From an uncultured Bacteroidales bacterium (lineage in GTDB: Bacteria > Bacteroidota > Bacteroidia > Bacteroidales > UBA932), in assembly GCA_944322805.1 (NCBI GenBank), contig CALUQC010000044.1:1-41140 (forward strand): a stretch of DNA of 41,140 bases. Direction: 5' to 3'. How positions within the stretch are numbered: the first letter of the stretch is position 1; the number at the start of each line of letters is the position of its first letter. The translations under genes were made by a program, and so were the position numbers. Shown here piece by piece: positions 33,449 to 41,140 of this stretch. The notes under the pieces were generated by a model. It did no database searches, was not told the DNA's origin, and saw only the letters and a program-made list of their open reading frames with translations.

Positions 33449-34324
33449 ATGGGAAAAGGGTATGCAATAAAGTGGCTTGAAACGGTAGATTCCACTAACA
33501 ATGAAATACTTAGGCATGCTGACAGTCTTGACAATCTGTCAGTGGCGGCTGCCAGATGTCAGACAGCGGGACGGGGACAGAGAGGCAACAGCTGGAAAAC
33601 CGAGAACGGGAAAAACCTGACATTCAGCATATTGCTCCGCTTCGCCATGTCAGACAGGGAATCCGGCAACCTCTGCCATGCGGTGGAGGCGGAGAAGCAA
33701 TTCGCCGTTTCGGAAGCCGGGGTGCTGGCGCAATGCCGCTTTCTGAAACGCCACGGCATCGATGCCAGGATAAAGTGGCCCAACGACATATATGTCTCAG
33801 ACCGGAAGATTTCCGGGATGCTGGTGGAAAACTCGCTCTCAGGGCACCGGCTCAGGACTTCCGTCATGGGAATAGGACTGAATGTCAACCAGCGCGTTTT
33901 TCCGCCCGAACTCCCTAACCCGACTTCCATGTCCCTGATCACCGGACGCGAATACGACCTGCCGTCCCTGCTCGAGGAATTCATGTCCGATTTCACGGAC
34001 TGCATGGATTTGCTTGCTCTGCCGCCTGAGGACCTCAGGCATATCTATGAAGACAGCATGTACCGTCTCGGCATCGAAAGCCGTTTCGCCGACCTCACCT
34101 CACGCCCCGCCTATCTCCCCGCCGACCCGGTCATAACTCCGGGAGCAGGACCTTGCATGGCATCCTCCGATACGAAGCAGGCCGCGTCATCCACCTCCCT
34201 CCCGGTATTCAGCGGCATCATACGGGGCATCACCCCTGCCGGACTCCTGAGGGTAGAACTTTCCGACGGCACAGTCAGGACTTTCTCGTTCAAGGAAATA
34301 GGGTACGTAATCAGTCCCGCTTGA
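33449..34324 (+). CDS. birA: Biotin--[acetyl-CoA-carboxylase] ligase, no DNA-binding domain
   Basis: BirA attaches biotin to the carboxyl carrier protein. The 291-residue protein begins directly in the catalytic domain, so it is the monofunctional type and not a repressor. Motifs are GRGQRGNSW (41-49, the biotinyl-AMP loop), KWPNDIYV (109-116) and the lysine of KISGMLVE, followed by GIGLNVNQ. Between the catalytic and C-terminal SH3-like domain, about 40 residues form a Pro/Ala/Ser-rich insert (including [20 protein letters not shown]). An in-frame ATG at 33422 would add 9 residues but overlaps the rsfS promoter box. Its end overlaps the convergent UDP-glucose dehydrogenase by 14 bases. Confidence 0.92.
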   Translation: MGKGYAIKWLETVDSTNNEILRHADSLDNLSVAAARCQTAGRGQRGNSWKTENGKNLTFSILLRFAMSDRESGNLCHAVEAEKQFAVSEAGVLAQCRFLKRHGIDARIKWPNDIYVSDRKISGMLVENSLSGHRLRTSVMGIGLNVNQRVFPPELPNPTSMSLITGREYDLPSLLEEFMSDFTDCMDLLALPPEDLRHIYEDSMYRLGIESRFADLTSRPAYLPADPVITPGAGPCMASSDTKQAASSTSLPVFSGIIRGITPAGLLRVELSDGTVRTFSFKEIGYVISPA

Positions 34325-35630
34325 ATATGTCCCTTGTATAGACCTTGTCCCTCACGTCATCGAGAGCCGCATCGTAACGGTTGGCGATAATGCACTTGCA
34401 CCTCGACTTGAATACATCCAGATCATTCACGACTTCGCTTCCGAAAAACGTCGTCCCGTCCTCCAGGGCCGGCTCATAGACTATCACGATGGCGCCCTTG
34501 GCCTTGATGCGCTTCATCACGCCCTGTATGGAACTTTGCCTGAAATTGTCGGAATTGGACTTCATGGTCAGCCTGTAGACCCCGACCACCACACTGTGCT
34601 CCTTCGTTTTGCTCCAGTCGCTGCTTGCGGTATAATATCCGGCCTTTTCCAGTACCCTGTCGGCAATGAAATCCTTTCTCGTCCGGTTGCTCTCCACGAT
34701 GGCTTCGATAAGGTTTTCAGGCACGTCCTTGTAGTTTGCGAGCAGCTGTTTCGTATCCTTTGGCAGGCAATATCCGCCATATCCGAACGAGGGATTGTTG
34801 TAATGGTTGCCGATTCTCGGATCCAGGCATACGCCCTCTATTATCGCCCCTGTATCCAGGCCCTTCAGCTCCGCATACGTATCCAGTTCATTGAAATACG
34901 AGACCCTCAGGGCAAGATATGTATTGGCGAACAGCTTGACGGCCTCGGCCTCCTTCAAGTCCATGAAAAGAGTAGGGATGTCCTTTTTCAGGGCTCCCTC
35001 GCCCAGCATGCCGGCGAACTTGTGCGCGGCGGCACAGAGGTCCGGACCAGCCGCAGCCCTGACGGCAGCATTTTCCTCGGCACTGCCCGCATCCTGCTCC
35101 GGGTATCCCACGATGATGCGCGAAGGATACAGATTGTCATAAAGGGCCTTGCTCTCGCGCAGGAATTCAGGGGAAAAGAGCAAATTGAACTTCTTTCCCC
35201 GGAGATCCCCTCCGGCAGCGAATCTTCCGGCATACTTCACATAAAGGCTGCGGCAATATCCCACCGGAATAGTGCTTTTTATCACCATGACCGCATCCGG
35301 ATTTACGGAAAGCACCAGATCTATGACCTCCTCGACATGGCTCGTGTCGAAGAAGTTTTTTTCCGGATCATAATTCGTCGGTGCCGCTATGACGACCCAG
35401 TCCGCATTTCGATAGGCTTCCGCCCCGTCGAGCGTCGCGGTCAGGTCCAGCTGTTCGGACGCAAGATATTTTTCGATATAGTCGTCCTGTATCGGAGATT
35501 TTCCTTCGTTGATCATCCGGACCTTTTCCGGAAGCACATCCACGGCCGTCACCTTGTTGTGTTGTGCCAGAAGTACCGCCATCGACATTCCGACATATCC
35601 CGTTCCGGCTATTGCTACCCTTTCTTTCAT
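34311..35630 (-). CDS. ugd: UDP-glucose 6-dehydrogenase
   Basis: The enzyme oxidises UDP-glucose to UDP-glucuronate for polysaccharide synthesis. The 439-residue protein has the NAD loop AIAGTGYVG (residues 7-14), IKSTIPVGY, and [11 protein letters not shown]. The catalytic Cys288 lies in [19 protein letters not shown]-mannose dehydrogenase is less likely because the upstream partner is a UDP-glucuronate epimerase. A 20-residue Ala-rich insert (about 177-196, [20 protein letters not shown]) interrupts the region before the central helix. ATG at 35630 is chosen; the frame extends 16 codons further, into the epimerase end. It starts 4 bases after the epimerase stop. Confidence 0.92.
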   Translation of the reverse strand: MKERVAIAGTGYVGMSMAVLLAQHNKVTAVDVLPEKVRMINEGKSPIQDDYIEKYLASEQLDLTATLDGAEAYRNADWVVIAAPTNYDPEKNFFDTSHVEEVIDLVLSVNPDAVMVIKSTIPVGYCRSLYVKYAGRFAAGGDLRGKKFNLLFSPEFLRESKALYDNLYPSRIIVGYPEQDAGSAEENAAVRAAAGPDLCAAAHKFAGMLGEGALKKDIPTLFMDLKEAEAVKLFANTYLALRVSYFNELDTYAELKGLDTGAIIEGVCLDPRIGNHYNNPSFGYGGYCLPKDTKQLLANYKDVPENLIEAIVESNRTRKDFIADRVLEKAGYYTASSDWSKTKEHSVVVGVYRLTMKSNSDNFRQSSIQGVMKRIKAKGAIVIVYEPALEDGTTFFGSEVVNDLDVFKSRCKCIIANRYDAALDDVRDKVYTRDIFKRD

Positions 35631-35634
35631 GTTC

Positions 35635-36699
35635 TTACTTCCTCCTGCGAATATAAAAATCACTGTACCACTCTGCAAAGCGCCTGATTCCCGTCCTCAG
35701 CTCCGTACACGGCCGGAAATGGAAATCCCTCTCCATGTCACCCGTATCCGCGTATGTCACCGGCACATCGCCGGGCTGCATCGGCACTAATTCCATGTGA
35801 GCATCCAAATCGAAATTTTCCGGAAGCACCCCTGCCCTGACCAGCTCCTCCTTCAGGATATGCACGAAATCGAGCAGATTCACCGGCTTGCCGTTACCTA
35901 TATTATATATCCTGTACGGCGGCACAGGGAGGCCGTCTTCTCCTGTCGAACGCCCCGGAGCGGAACGCATGACAAGCCTGACCCCTTTCACGATGTCATC
36001 TATATAGGTAAAGTCGCGCAGGCAGTTCCCGTAATTGAAAATACGGATCTTCCGTCCTGCCCGGAGCTTGTCGGTAAAGCCGAAATAGGCCATGTCAGGT
36101 CTGCCGGCAGGACCGTAGACGGTAAAAAAACGCAATCCCGTGGAAGGGATGTCGTACAGTTTCGAATATGCGTGCGCCATCAGTTCATTGCTTTTCTTCG
36201 TCGCTGCATACAGGGACACTGGATTGTCCGTCTTGTCTGCGGTAGAATAAGGTATCCTGGCATTGGAGCCGTACACTGACGAACTTGAAGCATATACCAT
36301 ATGGCGCACTCCCGGCTTCCCTCCGTCATAGGAATGTCGGCACGCTTCGAGAATATTGAAGAAGCCCATAATATTGGATTCCATGTAGGCTTCCGGATTC
36401 GTTATGCTGTAACGCACCCCGGCCTGGGCCGCAAGGTTCACTACGATTTCAGGCTCAAACTCCCCGAATACGCTGTCGATGAATGCCTTGTCGGCAATAT
36501 TGCCCTTCATGAAACGCCATCTCCCGGAAGCAGAGGCCGCCCCTTCCATCAGGCCGAGCCTGAACTCCTTTATGGAAACGTCATAATAGTCATTCATGCT
36601 GTCGATACCGACAATATCGGCGTCGCTTTCATTCTCAAGCAATGACAATATCAGATTCGCCCCGATAAAACCGGCGGCTCCAGTCACAAGAATTCTCAT
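35635..36699 (-). CDS. UDP-glucuronate 4-epimerase (NAD-dependent epimerase)
   Basis: The likely reaction is UDP-glucuronate to UDP-galacturonate. The 354-residue short-chain dehydrogenase-type protein has the NAD loop GAAGFIG (7-13), [11 protein letters not shown], the catalytic Ser-rich YASSSSVYG, and the Tyr164/Lys168 pair in [22 protein letters not shown] near the N-terminus is typical of glucuronate epimerases (CapI/WcfX type). The start is chosen at ATG 36699, whose last two bases join the upstream stop in an ATGA overlap, suggesting translational coupling. An ATG two codons earlier is possible. The following ugd would supply its substrate. Confidence 0.9.
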   Translation of the reverse strand: MRILVTGAAGFIGANLILSLLENESDADIVGIDSMNDYYDVSIKEFRLGLMEGAASASGRWRFMKGNIADKAFIDSVFGEFEPEIVVNLAAQAGVRYSITNPEAYMESNIMGFFNILEACRHSYDGGKPGVRHMVYASSSSVYGSNARIPYSTADKTDNPVSLYAATKKSNELMAHAYSKLYDIPSTGLRFFTVYGPAGRPDMAYFGFTDKLRAGRKIRIFNYGNCLRDFTYIDDIVKGVRLVMRSAPGRSTGEDGLPVPPYRIYNIGNGKPVNLLDFVHILKEELVRAGVLPENFDLDAHMELVPMQPGDVPVTYADTGDMERDFHFRPCTELRTGIRRFAEWYSDFYIRRRK

Positions 36700-38243
36700 C
36701 TGCATGCTTTTTTATATGTTCCGGAATACGACAGCCTGACGGTCAGGCCGAAATTGTCGGAATACAGTTCGCCGACATCGCCGTACACTCCCACGGACAC
36801 CGACACGGGAAATTTTGCGGAAATTTGCGGAAAATCGGTTTCCAATGCCAATGAAAGCTGCTCCGGGACCGTATCGAAAAACGACAGACGCTGCGGAGGG
36901 TATATTCCGAAATTTTTAGAATACGTGGCCTTGAAGCGATACGGGACTTTTCTCGCAAATTTGCCCGCTATGCCGACATGATGGGCTGTCACCCTGTTGT
37001 TCGCCACACCGAGGACCGTCCCGTCCTCCCCTGCCGGCATCGGAGTGAACAGGGGAAGCCCTATCGTCCTGCCGTAATATGTCCATCCGGAGCGGTATTC
37101 TCCGTTGTTGAAATAGTTGTCCCGTCCTCCTATCGTGTATTTCGTCTTCTCGGGATTGCGCTCCAGCTCATCCGGCTTGGCCGGCCTGTCATGCCTTGTC
37201 CCGGACTGCCACTTCGTATAAACGAATTCGTACAGTATGTCCGTCACCCAGCGGTTCCTGTCCCTGAACGAAAAGAATACGGTGTTCACCCCGTCGGGAA
37301 AATTCTGGAATCCCATACCGGAGCCGTCGTCGAACGGAATGTCATGTGCGACAGTCAGTGTAAAGCTGTCCGCGAGCCAGTCCACCTGTATCAGTTCCCT
37401 GCCGCGGTGATCTCCGAGTACGTTAATCCTGTCGCTCTGTGTCGCTCCGCTGCCTCCGCTCATGCCGCATACCACCCTGAGATAATCGGTAAAGGAATGA
37501 GGCTGTCTGCCGTAAACCGGAGAAGTTCCTCCCCACATGGACCACTGTTCGAGACCGAGCCGCAGATAGACCTTCCCGTGCAGACGTATCTTCGCATAAA
37601 CGGACTTGTTGTGCAGCATGGCGCCGTCCACATATCTGTCATCGAGAGTCTTGTAATCGGCATAATTGGCCTTCAGGGCCAAAATCCCCTTTGTACCTGG
37701 AATTTCCACCCAGTCCACCTGCAGATTGTATCCGGGAACATTGCGTGAATTGCCCGACCATACGAGGTTTCCGCCGGTCAGAGACAGTCCGCCGTAGTCA
37801 AAGGGCCTGTCCGCCATGCCTATGTCCAGTCTGAGCATCTTCCATCCTATTCCGGCATAAAGCTCCCCGATATTCCCGCTCCACTGCGATGCGGCCTTTC
37901 CGACAGGGGAATTTTCATAACCTTTCATAAGCGGGGCAGCATACACGTCGGTCAGGCCGCGGGGTGTCAATGTCCCGGAAAGCCTTGCTCCGGCCGCCAG
38001 GAAGATTCCGGACCTGAATTCTCGCGAAAAATCCGTATCAGCCACAATGAAACTGCCGTGAGTATCCGGGAACATGCCGTTCTTTCCCGTCACCGCCCAG
38101 AACGGCAGCGACTTTTCCGTTGCGCCGGTGCCGTATACCGACACATTCCAGTCCAGTTCCGCAGACTGTCCGCTTGCCGCCACCGGAACTGCCGCCATCA
38201 TTGCGGATAAAATCAGGATTTTAATATTTCCGTTCACTGTCAT
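36696..38243 (-). CDS. Wzi-type capsule assembly outer-membrane protein
   Basis: Wzi proteins are outer-membrane barrels that help attach capsular polysaccharide. The 515-residue protein has a signal peptide (ending near residue 25, VAASGQS) followed by a long series of beta strands. Typical family features are VYGTGATEKSLPFWAVTGKNGMFP near the N-terminus, LRLDIGMADRPFDYGGLSLTGGNLVWSGNSRNVPG, and LRLGLEQWSMWGGTSP. The C-terminal strands are GLTVRLSYSGTYKK. It is the first gene of a unit with the UDP-glucuronate epimerase and ugd, so all three point to an acidic surface polysaccharide. The polymer and its glycosyltransferases are not in the window. A copy of the AAACAGTTT element lies 20 bases upstream. 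Confidence 0.85.
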   Translation of the reverse strand: MTVNGNIKILILSAMMAAVPVAASGQSAELDWNVSVYGTGATEKSLPFWAVTGKNGMFPDTHGSFIVADTDFSREFRSGIFLAAGARLSGTLTPRGLTDVYAAPLMKGYENSPVGKAASQWSGNIGELYAGIGWKMLRLDIGMADRPFDYGGLSLTGGNLVWSGNSRNVPGYNLQVDWVEIPGTKGILALKANYADYKTLDDRYVDGAMLHNKSVYAKIRLHGKVYLRLGLEQWSMWGGTSPVYGRQPHSFTDYLRVVCGMSGGSGATQSDRINVLGDHRGRELIQVDWLADSFTLTVAHDIPFDDGSGMGFQNFPDGVNTVFFSFRDRNRWVTDILYEFVYTKWQSGTRHDRPAKPDELERNPEKTKYTIGGRDNYFNNGEYRSGWTYYGRTIGLPLFTPMPAGEDGTVLGVANNRVTAHHVGIAGKFARKVPYRFKATYSKNFGIYPPQRLSFFDTVPEQLSLALETDFPQISAKFPVSVSVGVYGDVGELYSDNFGLTVRLSYSGTYKKACR

Positions 38244-38262
38244 CGTATTACATTCCCGGCTT

Positions 38263-38274
38263 AGAAACTGTTTT
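38263..38274 (-). promoter_or_regulatory. AAACAGTTT element upstream of the wzi-like gene
   Basis: The minus strand reads AAAACAGTTTCT, identical to the corA and tamL spacer element. Here the bases that should form the -7 box read TAAGCCGG, a poor match, so promoter activity is uncertain. It lies between the EamA stop (38286) and the wzi-like start. Confidence 0.4.
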
Positions 38275-38285
38275 ACAAATCATGG

Positions 38286-39203
38286 TCATGCATGTCTCGG
38301 CCTTATCTTGCGGAAAACCTTGCTCACGGTCTTGCGGACAGTGCCCGTAAGAATAATGACAGTCACAGCAGCAAGCACCAGAAAGATGCCGGATGCTTCA
38401 CGGAAAGTAAAATCCTCCCCGAAAACGAGGACCCCTATGCATACGGCAGTCAAAGGTTCCAGCGCTCCCAGTACGGAGGTCATGGTACCGCCGATATTCT
38501 GGACAGCCAGGACAAGCGTGATATTCGACACCACGGTCGGAAGCACGGCAAGAAGGACGAGATCGGCTACCGCAACGGGATCAGGAGGCAGCTGCAATGT
38601 TCCAGCCGCGAAATCCTTTATCGCGAAAATGACCGTCGTGAACACAAATACATAGAAAGCCAGTTTCCTGCTGTTCATGTTGCGCACCTTAGACTTGTTC
38701 ACCCCCACTATGTAGCTTCCGTATGCCACTGCGGAAAGCAGCACTATCACAATGCCTTTCAAATCCGGACTTACGCCGGAAGAAGGGAGGGAGAGCAAGG
38801 CTACACCGCAAACCGCCAGGGCTATGGCAATCCAGGTAAGCCAGGAAGTTTTTTCCCTGAAAAGAAGGAACATGAGCAGGGAAACGAATACAGGGTATGT
38901 AAAATGGAGCGTAGTGGCCACCCCCGCCCCCATATATCCGTATCCGCACAGCAGGAACAGCGATGAAAACGTATAGAATACGGAAAGGAGGATGAAGACC
39001 GGCAGGTCCCCGGCTTCTATCCTGAACGATTCCTTTTTGACAAGCATCACCGCCCCGAGGGCTATCGACGCGAACAGGAACCTGTAGAACAGGATTGAAT
39101 CATACTCCATACCCTTCCCGATAAGGGGAAGGGTAAAAAGCGGGATAAGGCCGAAAGTGACCGATGTGGCCATCCCGAAAAATATGCCTTTGAATCTGTT
39201 CAC
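38286..39203 (-). CDS. EamA/DMT-family transporter
   Basis: The 305-residue inner-membrane protein has ten predicted helices in two homologous EamA halves, beginning FKGIFFGMATSVTFGLIPLFT and, in the second half, LKGIVIVLLSAVAYGSYIVG. The second half has the typical ending ALEPLTAVCIGVLVFGEDFTFREASGIFLVL. Family members export amino acids, nucleotides or other metabolites; the substrate is not predictable. GTG at 39203 is chosen because an in-frame TTG at 39227 lies within the -7 box; ATG at 39173 is another option. The C-terminus is basic. It may be read through into the wzi-like gene 42 bases downstream. Confidence 0.85.
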   Translation of the reverse strand: MNRFKGIFFGMATSVTFGLIPLFTLPLIGKGMEYDSILFYRFLFASIALGAVMLVKKESFRIEAGDLPVFILLSVFYTFSSLFLLCGYGYMGAGVATTLHFTYPVFVSLLMFLLFREKTSWLTWIAIALAVCGVALLSLPSSGVSPDLKGIVIVLLSAVAYGSYIVGVNKSKVRNMNSRKLAFYVFVFTTVIFAIKDFAAGTLQLPPDPVAVADLVLLAVLPTVVSNITLVLAVQNIGGTMTSVLGALEPLTAVCIGVLVFGEDFTFREASGIFLVLAAVTVIILTGTVRKTVSKVFRKIRPRHA

Positions 39204-39224
39204 GTCATTTATTGTTCCGCGCTG

Positions 39225-39232
39225 CAAAGATA
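39225..39232 (-). promoter_or_regulatory. -7 box of the EamA transporter gene
   Basis: The minus strand reads TATCTTTG, an exact TAnnTTTG match. A GTG start at 39203 would leave a leader of only about 15 bases. Confidence 0.55.
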
Positions 39233-39259
39233 TGAAAAATATTCGTCCCGGTCCCGTGT

Positions 39260-40891
39260 TCAGTAAATATACTCCACATCCGACTTTTTGAATCTCAGGA
39301 TTCTGGTATCTTTAGGGCCGGCTCCGTTCTTGTACGCGAACAGGTTGCCCATGTTGCCTCCGAAATACCAGCCTTCCCCCGACGGGGAATGGACACTGAA
39401 AAGGATATTGTTGCAGTGTCCGGAATGCACAATGCCTTCATCGTTCCACTGGGCTCCGGGACCATACCATACGAGAGGCTCCTGTTCCGGAAAATCCGGG
39501 GAAGACAGGCCCACGTAAAGCAGGTCGGACAAGGTCAGGTTTCCTACCTGGATTCCGCTCTTGCGCGCAGATACCCTGTTTATCACGGAATGCCCGTTCC
39601 ACGGTACAAGAAGTTCGTAAGAGCCGTTCCATGCCATCCATATCGTTCCGGAGCCGTCGAATATCCTGTTGAACTCCTCCATGGACGGAAGTTCGTACCC
39701 GTCAGGTGAAAGGGCGTCGGCCGGCAGCCTGTTTATGTTTACATTCGCAGGTCCGTATCCCTCCATCACCGGAATACCGTCCTTTTCCACGACTTTCATT
39801 CCCTTTCCGCTGTCCCCTATGTACGCCCATTGCCACAATTCCCTGTATTCTTCCGGAGAAGCCGAAGCCAGATAGTCGAGCAGCGTCTGCCCGGAAGCTG
39901 CGGCAGGGTCCTCGGAAGACAGTATCTGGTCATTGAAATCCATGGAATTTCCCATGGAATTGTACTTGCACCACCAGACACCGTGCAGGAATGTCACCGG
40001 AAGGCCGTAATTCCTTCTCGAGACCGTGTATTCTTCCCTGAAAGCCGGTTCGTTCACGTCGCTTACGACTAATACCGCATCCTGTTTCCGGCCGTCGGCC
40101 GTAGGGTCATTCGGCCTCCATCCTGCAAGCACCCTCCATTCCCGCGGGCTTCTTTCCGCCAGTTTGATCCATCTGTCCTCGCCGGCCTCGAATTCCACGG
40201 ATATTTCCTTGCCTTCCGGCAGCCTGAACACTCCGAGTTCATTATCCACATACTTCCCGAAATCGAAAGAATATGCAGGGTTGTCAAAATCCATCGCACC
40301 GGAGACTTCGACCGGATTTGCCTGCATCTCCACCGTTATGACATCCTCCGGGTAGACATTGTCCATATTTTTCCTGCGGAATTGCAGTACAGTCCTGTCC
40401 GCAGCCGCCCCGGGAGCATACAGCCCTTTCTTTATACGGTAATATGCCAGTCCGTCATAATCGGCAGGAGAGTCCCCTCCCGAGACGTTTTCGACGGCAA
40501 TGCTGAACAGATGCGCCTCGGAACTTCCCGTCAGCTCCAGTTCGTCATCGCTCGCCACTGCCACGACAAGGTCCACTTCCCTGTACGGCAGCCGGAGTAC
40601 CGTCCCGTCAGCCGAAACTTCCACACCTGTCTCTAAAATCGAATGCACCGGGCTCACCCTTATGCGTCCTCCGGCTCCGGGAGACAATCCCACATCTTCT
40701 CCGGAGCCCCATTCGCCGCCTTCCGCTTCTATTTTCGAGGATTCTTCGGCCGTGATTTCCGGCACGGGATCTTTCCTGCATGCAGACGCAAGCAGCAGCA
40801 AGGCAAAAAACGATGCCGGCAGCCATGTCCGGAAGAAGCCGTGGCGCGGGAAACGCCCGGCCGGTCTTGACGATATCATTATCTTTTTCAT
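39260..40891 (-). CDS. Lipoprotein of unknown function
   Basis: The 543-residue protein has a positively charged N-terminus, a hydrophobic stretch (FFALLLLASAC) and a lipobox cysteine at residue 38, so it should be a lipoprotein. An N-terminal half of beta strands may be Ig-like or BACON-like (VSADGTVLRLPYREVDLVVAVAS). The C-terminal half has many Trp, Tyr and Gly residues (HGVWWCKYNSMGNSMDFNDQ, YELPSMEEFNRIF, IWMAWNGSYELLVPWNG). It resembles the sulfatase-modifying-factor-like or fibrobacter-type major paralogous fold found in Bacteroidota lipoproteins, but this is a weak match. No function is assigned. No clear promoter is seen; an imperfect TAAATTCG box lies in the upstream inverted repeat. 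Confidence 0.7.
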   Translation of the reverse strand: MKKIMISSRPAGRFPRHGFFRTWLPASFFALLLLASACRKDPVPEITAEESSKIEAEGGEWGSGEDVGLSPGAGGRIRVSPVHSILETGVEVSADGTVLRLPYREVDLVVAVASDDELELTGSSEAHLFSIAVENVSGGDSPADYDGLAYYRIKKGLYAPGAAADRTVLQFRRKNMDNVYPEDVITVEMQANPVEVSGAMDFDNPAYSFDFGKYVDNELGVFRLPEGKEISVEFEAGEDRWIKLAERSPREWRVLAGWRPNDPTADGRKQDAVLVVSDVNEPAFREEYTVSRRNYGLPVTFLHGVWWCKYNSMGNSMDFNDQILSSEDPAAASGQTLLDYLASASPEEYRELWQWAYIGDSGKGMKVVEKDGIPVMEGYGPANVNINRLPADALSPDGYELPSMEEFNRIFDGSGTIWMAWNGSYELLVPWNGHSVINRVSARKSGIQVGNLTLSDLLYVGLSSPDFPEQEPLVWYGPGAQWNDEGIVHSGHCNNILFSVHSPSGEGWYFGGNMGNLFAYKNGAGPKDTRILRFKKSDVEYIY

Positions 40892-40917
40892 ACTATTTTC
40901 TTTTTACATTAACGTCA

Positions 40918-40961
40918 GTTCGACGAATTTATGTTGTTCAGGACCAGGGAATTCGTCGAAC
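40918..40961. repeat. Inverted repeat upstream of the lipoprotein gene
   Basis: GTTCGACGAATT (40918-40929) and AATTCGTCGAAC (40950-40961) are a perfect 12-bp inverted repeat around a 20-base loop. AACG/CGTT can extend it on the outside after a 3-base internal loop. It starts 27 bases upstream of the lipoprotein start on the minus strand. A further perfect hairpin (GGATTTC-TTC-GAAATCC) follows at 40971-40987. Confidence 0.7.
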
Positions 40962-41019
40962 AGTCGTTAAGGATTTCTTCGAAATCCAAATTTCTCAAAC
41001 CCCAGTCGCTGTGGCGCCC

Positions 41020-41066
41020 CTGCTCACTTTCGAATGTCCACTGGACATTCTCATAAAACGTTCGCG
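41020..41066. repeat. Palindromic direct repeat, copy 1
   Basis: A 47-bp unit beginning CTGCTCACTTTCG, with a near-perfect palindrome GAATGTCCA-C-TGGACATTC at 41032-41050. Copy 2 starts 74 bases later and matches at 42 of 47 positions. GGCGCC-containing sequence occurs before each copy. Confidence 0.75.
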
Positions 41067-41093
41067 ACTTTTCAAGGGGCGCCACCCCCTACT

Positions 41094-41140
41094 CTGCTCG
41101 CTTTCGAATGTCCACCGGACATTCTCATGAAACGCTCCCG
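41094..41140. repeat. Palindromic direct repeat, copy 2 (reaches window edge)
   Basis: The second 47-bp unit, with palindrome arms GAATGTCC/GGACATTC at 41106-41124. One base change shortens the arms by one pair compared with copy 1. The series may continue beyond the window. Confidence 0.75.

Larger units (their letters stand above)
40915..41085 (-). other. Short open frame with repeat-derived peptide, doubtful gene
   Basis: A 56-codon frame with a GTG start runs across the hairpin- and repeat-rich right edge. It includes the peptide YENVQWTFESEQ. The second repeat copy (41094-41140), read in another frame, encodes the closely similar HENVRWTFESEQ. The reading frame may reflect a repeat that was once coding, or chance. 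There is no promoter or family match. Confidence 0.2.

Noticed and set aside
41020..41140. CRISPR array
   Set aside because: There are only two units, the palindrome is too strong and the spacing of 74 is not repeat-spacer like; no cas gene is present.

Overview
The window reads as a chromosomal segment of a Bacteroidota bacterium, most likely order Bacteroidales. This rests on sequence features only: at least ten intergenic regions carry a TAnnTTTG -7 box (the Bacteroidota promoter), Shine-Dalgarno sites are almost absent, and the gene content is typical of the phylum (TamL lipoprotein Omp85, the ~460-residue arginine decarboxylase, PPi-type phosphofructokinase, a Wzi-type capsule barrel, the rsfS-ftsH-cdsA-psd order, an Ig-like lipoprotein next to a small barrel). 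A Rikenellaceae-like origin is possible but not shown. The window is dense with housekeeping genes. No IS element, prophage, CRISPR array, rRNA or tRNA was recognised, and no stretch over 300 bases lacks a gene or RNA candidate.

Layout. 1-1622: the start of mnmE (minus, cut by the left edge) diverges from a deoxynucleoside kinase (plus), with a perfect 22-bp palindrome between them. 1665-5685: rpsA-rnz operon and corA (minus). 5844-7892: N-acetylhexosamine kinase-like gene, recR and mntP (minus operon). 8020-9283: three small membrane genes (zinc ribbon+TM2, zinc ribbon+CD225, DUF2752). 9290-11479: tamL (minus). 11636-13828: arginine decarboxylase and a TrmH-family methyltransferase. 13986-17015: a 1009-residue protein joining two receiver-like domains to a PEP-synthase-type ATP-binding module. 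17132-18367: PPi-phosphofructokinase (minus), preceded by a strong candidate for a rod-like structured RNA (18456-18578, minus), possibly 6S RNA. 18663-28165: six close-packed plus genes, ligA-yihY-rsh-Ig-like lipoprotein-OM barrel-ispG. 28170-33367: minus operon rsfS-ftsH-cdsA-psd-CBS/CorC transporter. 33449-34324: birA. 34311-38243: minus operon wzi-like, UDP-glucuronate 4-epimerase and UDP-glucose dehydrogenase (surface polysaccharide), with an EamA transporter upstream. 39260-40891: lipoprotein of unknown function, then a repeat- and hairpin-rich right edge.

Themes. Envelope building recurs (tamL, wzi-like, psd, cdsA, ugd, epimerase, lipoproteins, corA, mntP). A small palindrome AAAC(A/T)GTTT lies directly against the -7 region in front of four separate units (kinase, corA, tamL, wzi-like) and may mark a shared regulator. 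LigA ends in a sliding-clamp-like pentapeptide on a repeat-built tether. Several housekeeping proteins carry Ala/Gly/Pro/Ser-rich inserts or tails. The most promising candidates for something undescribed are the receiver/PEP-synthase-like fusion, the promoter-spacer palindrome, the structured RNA upstream of pfp, and the LigA tail.
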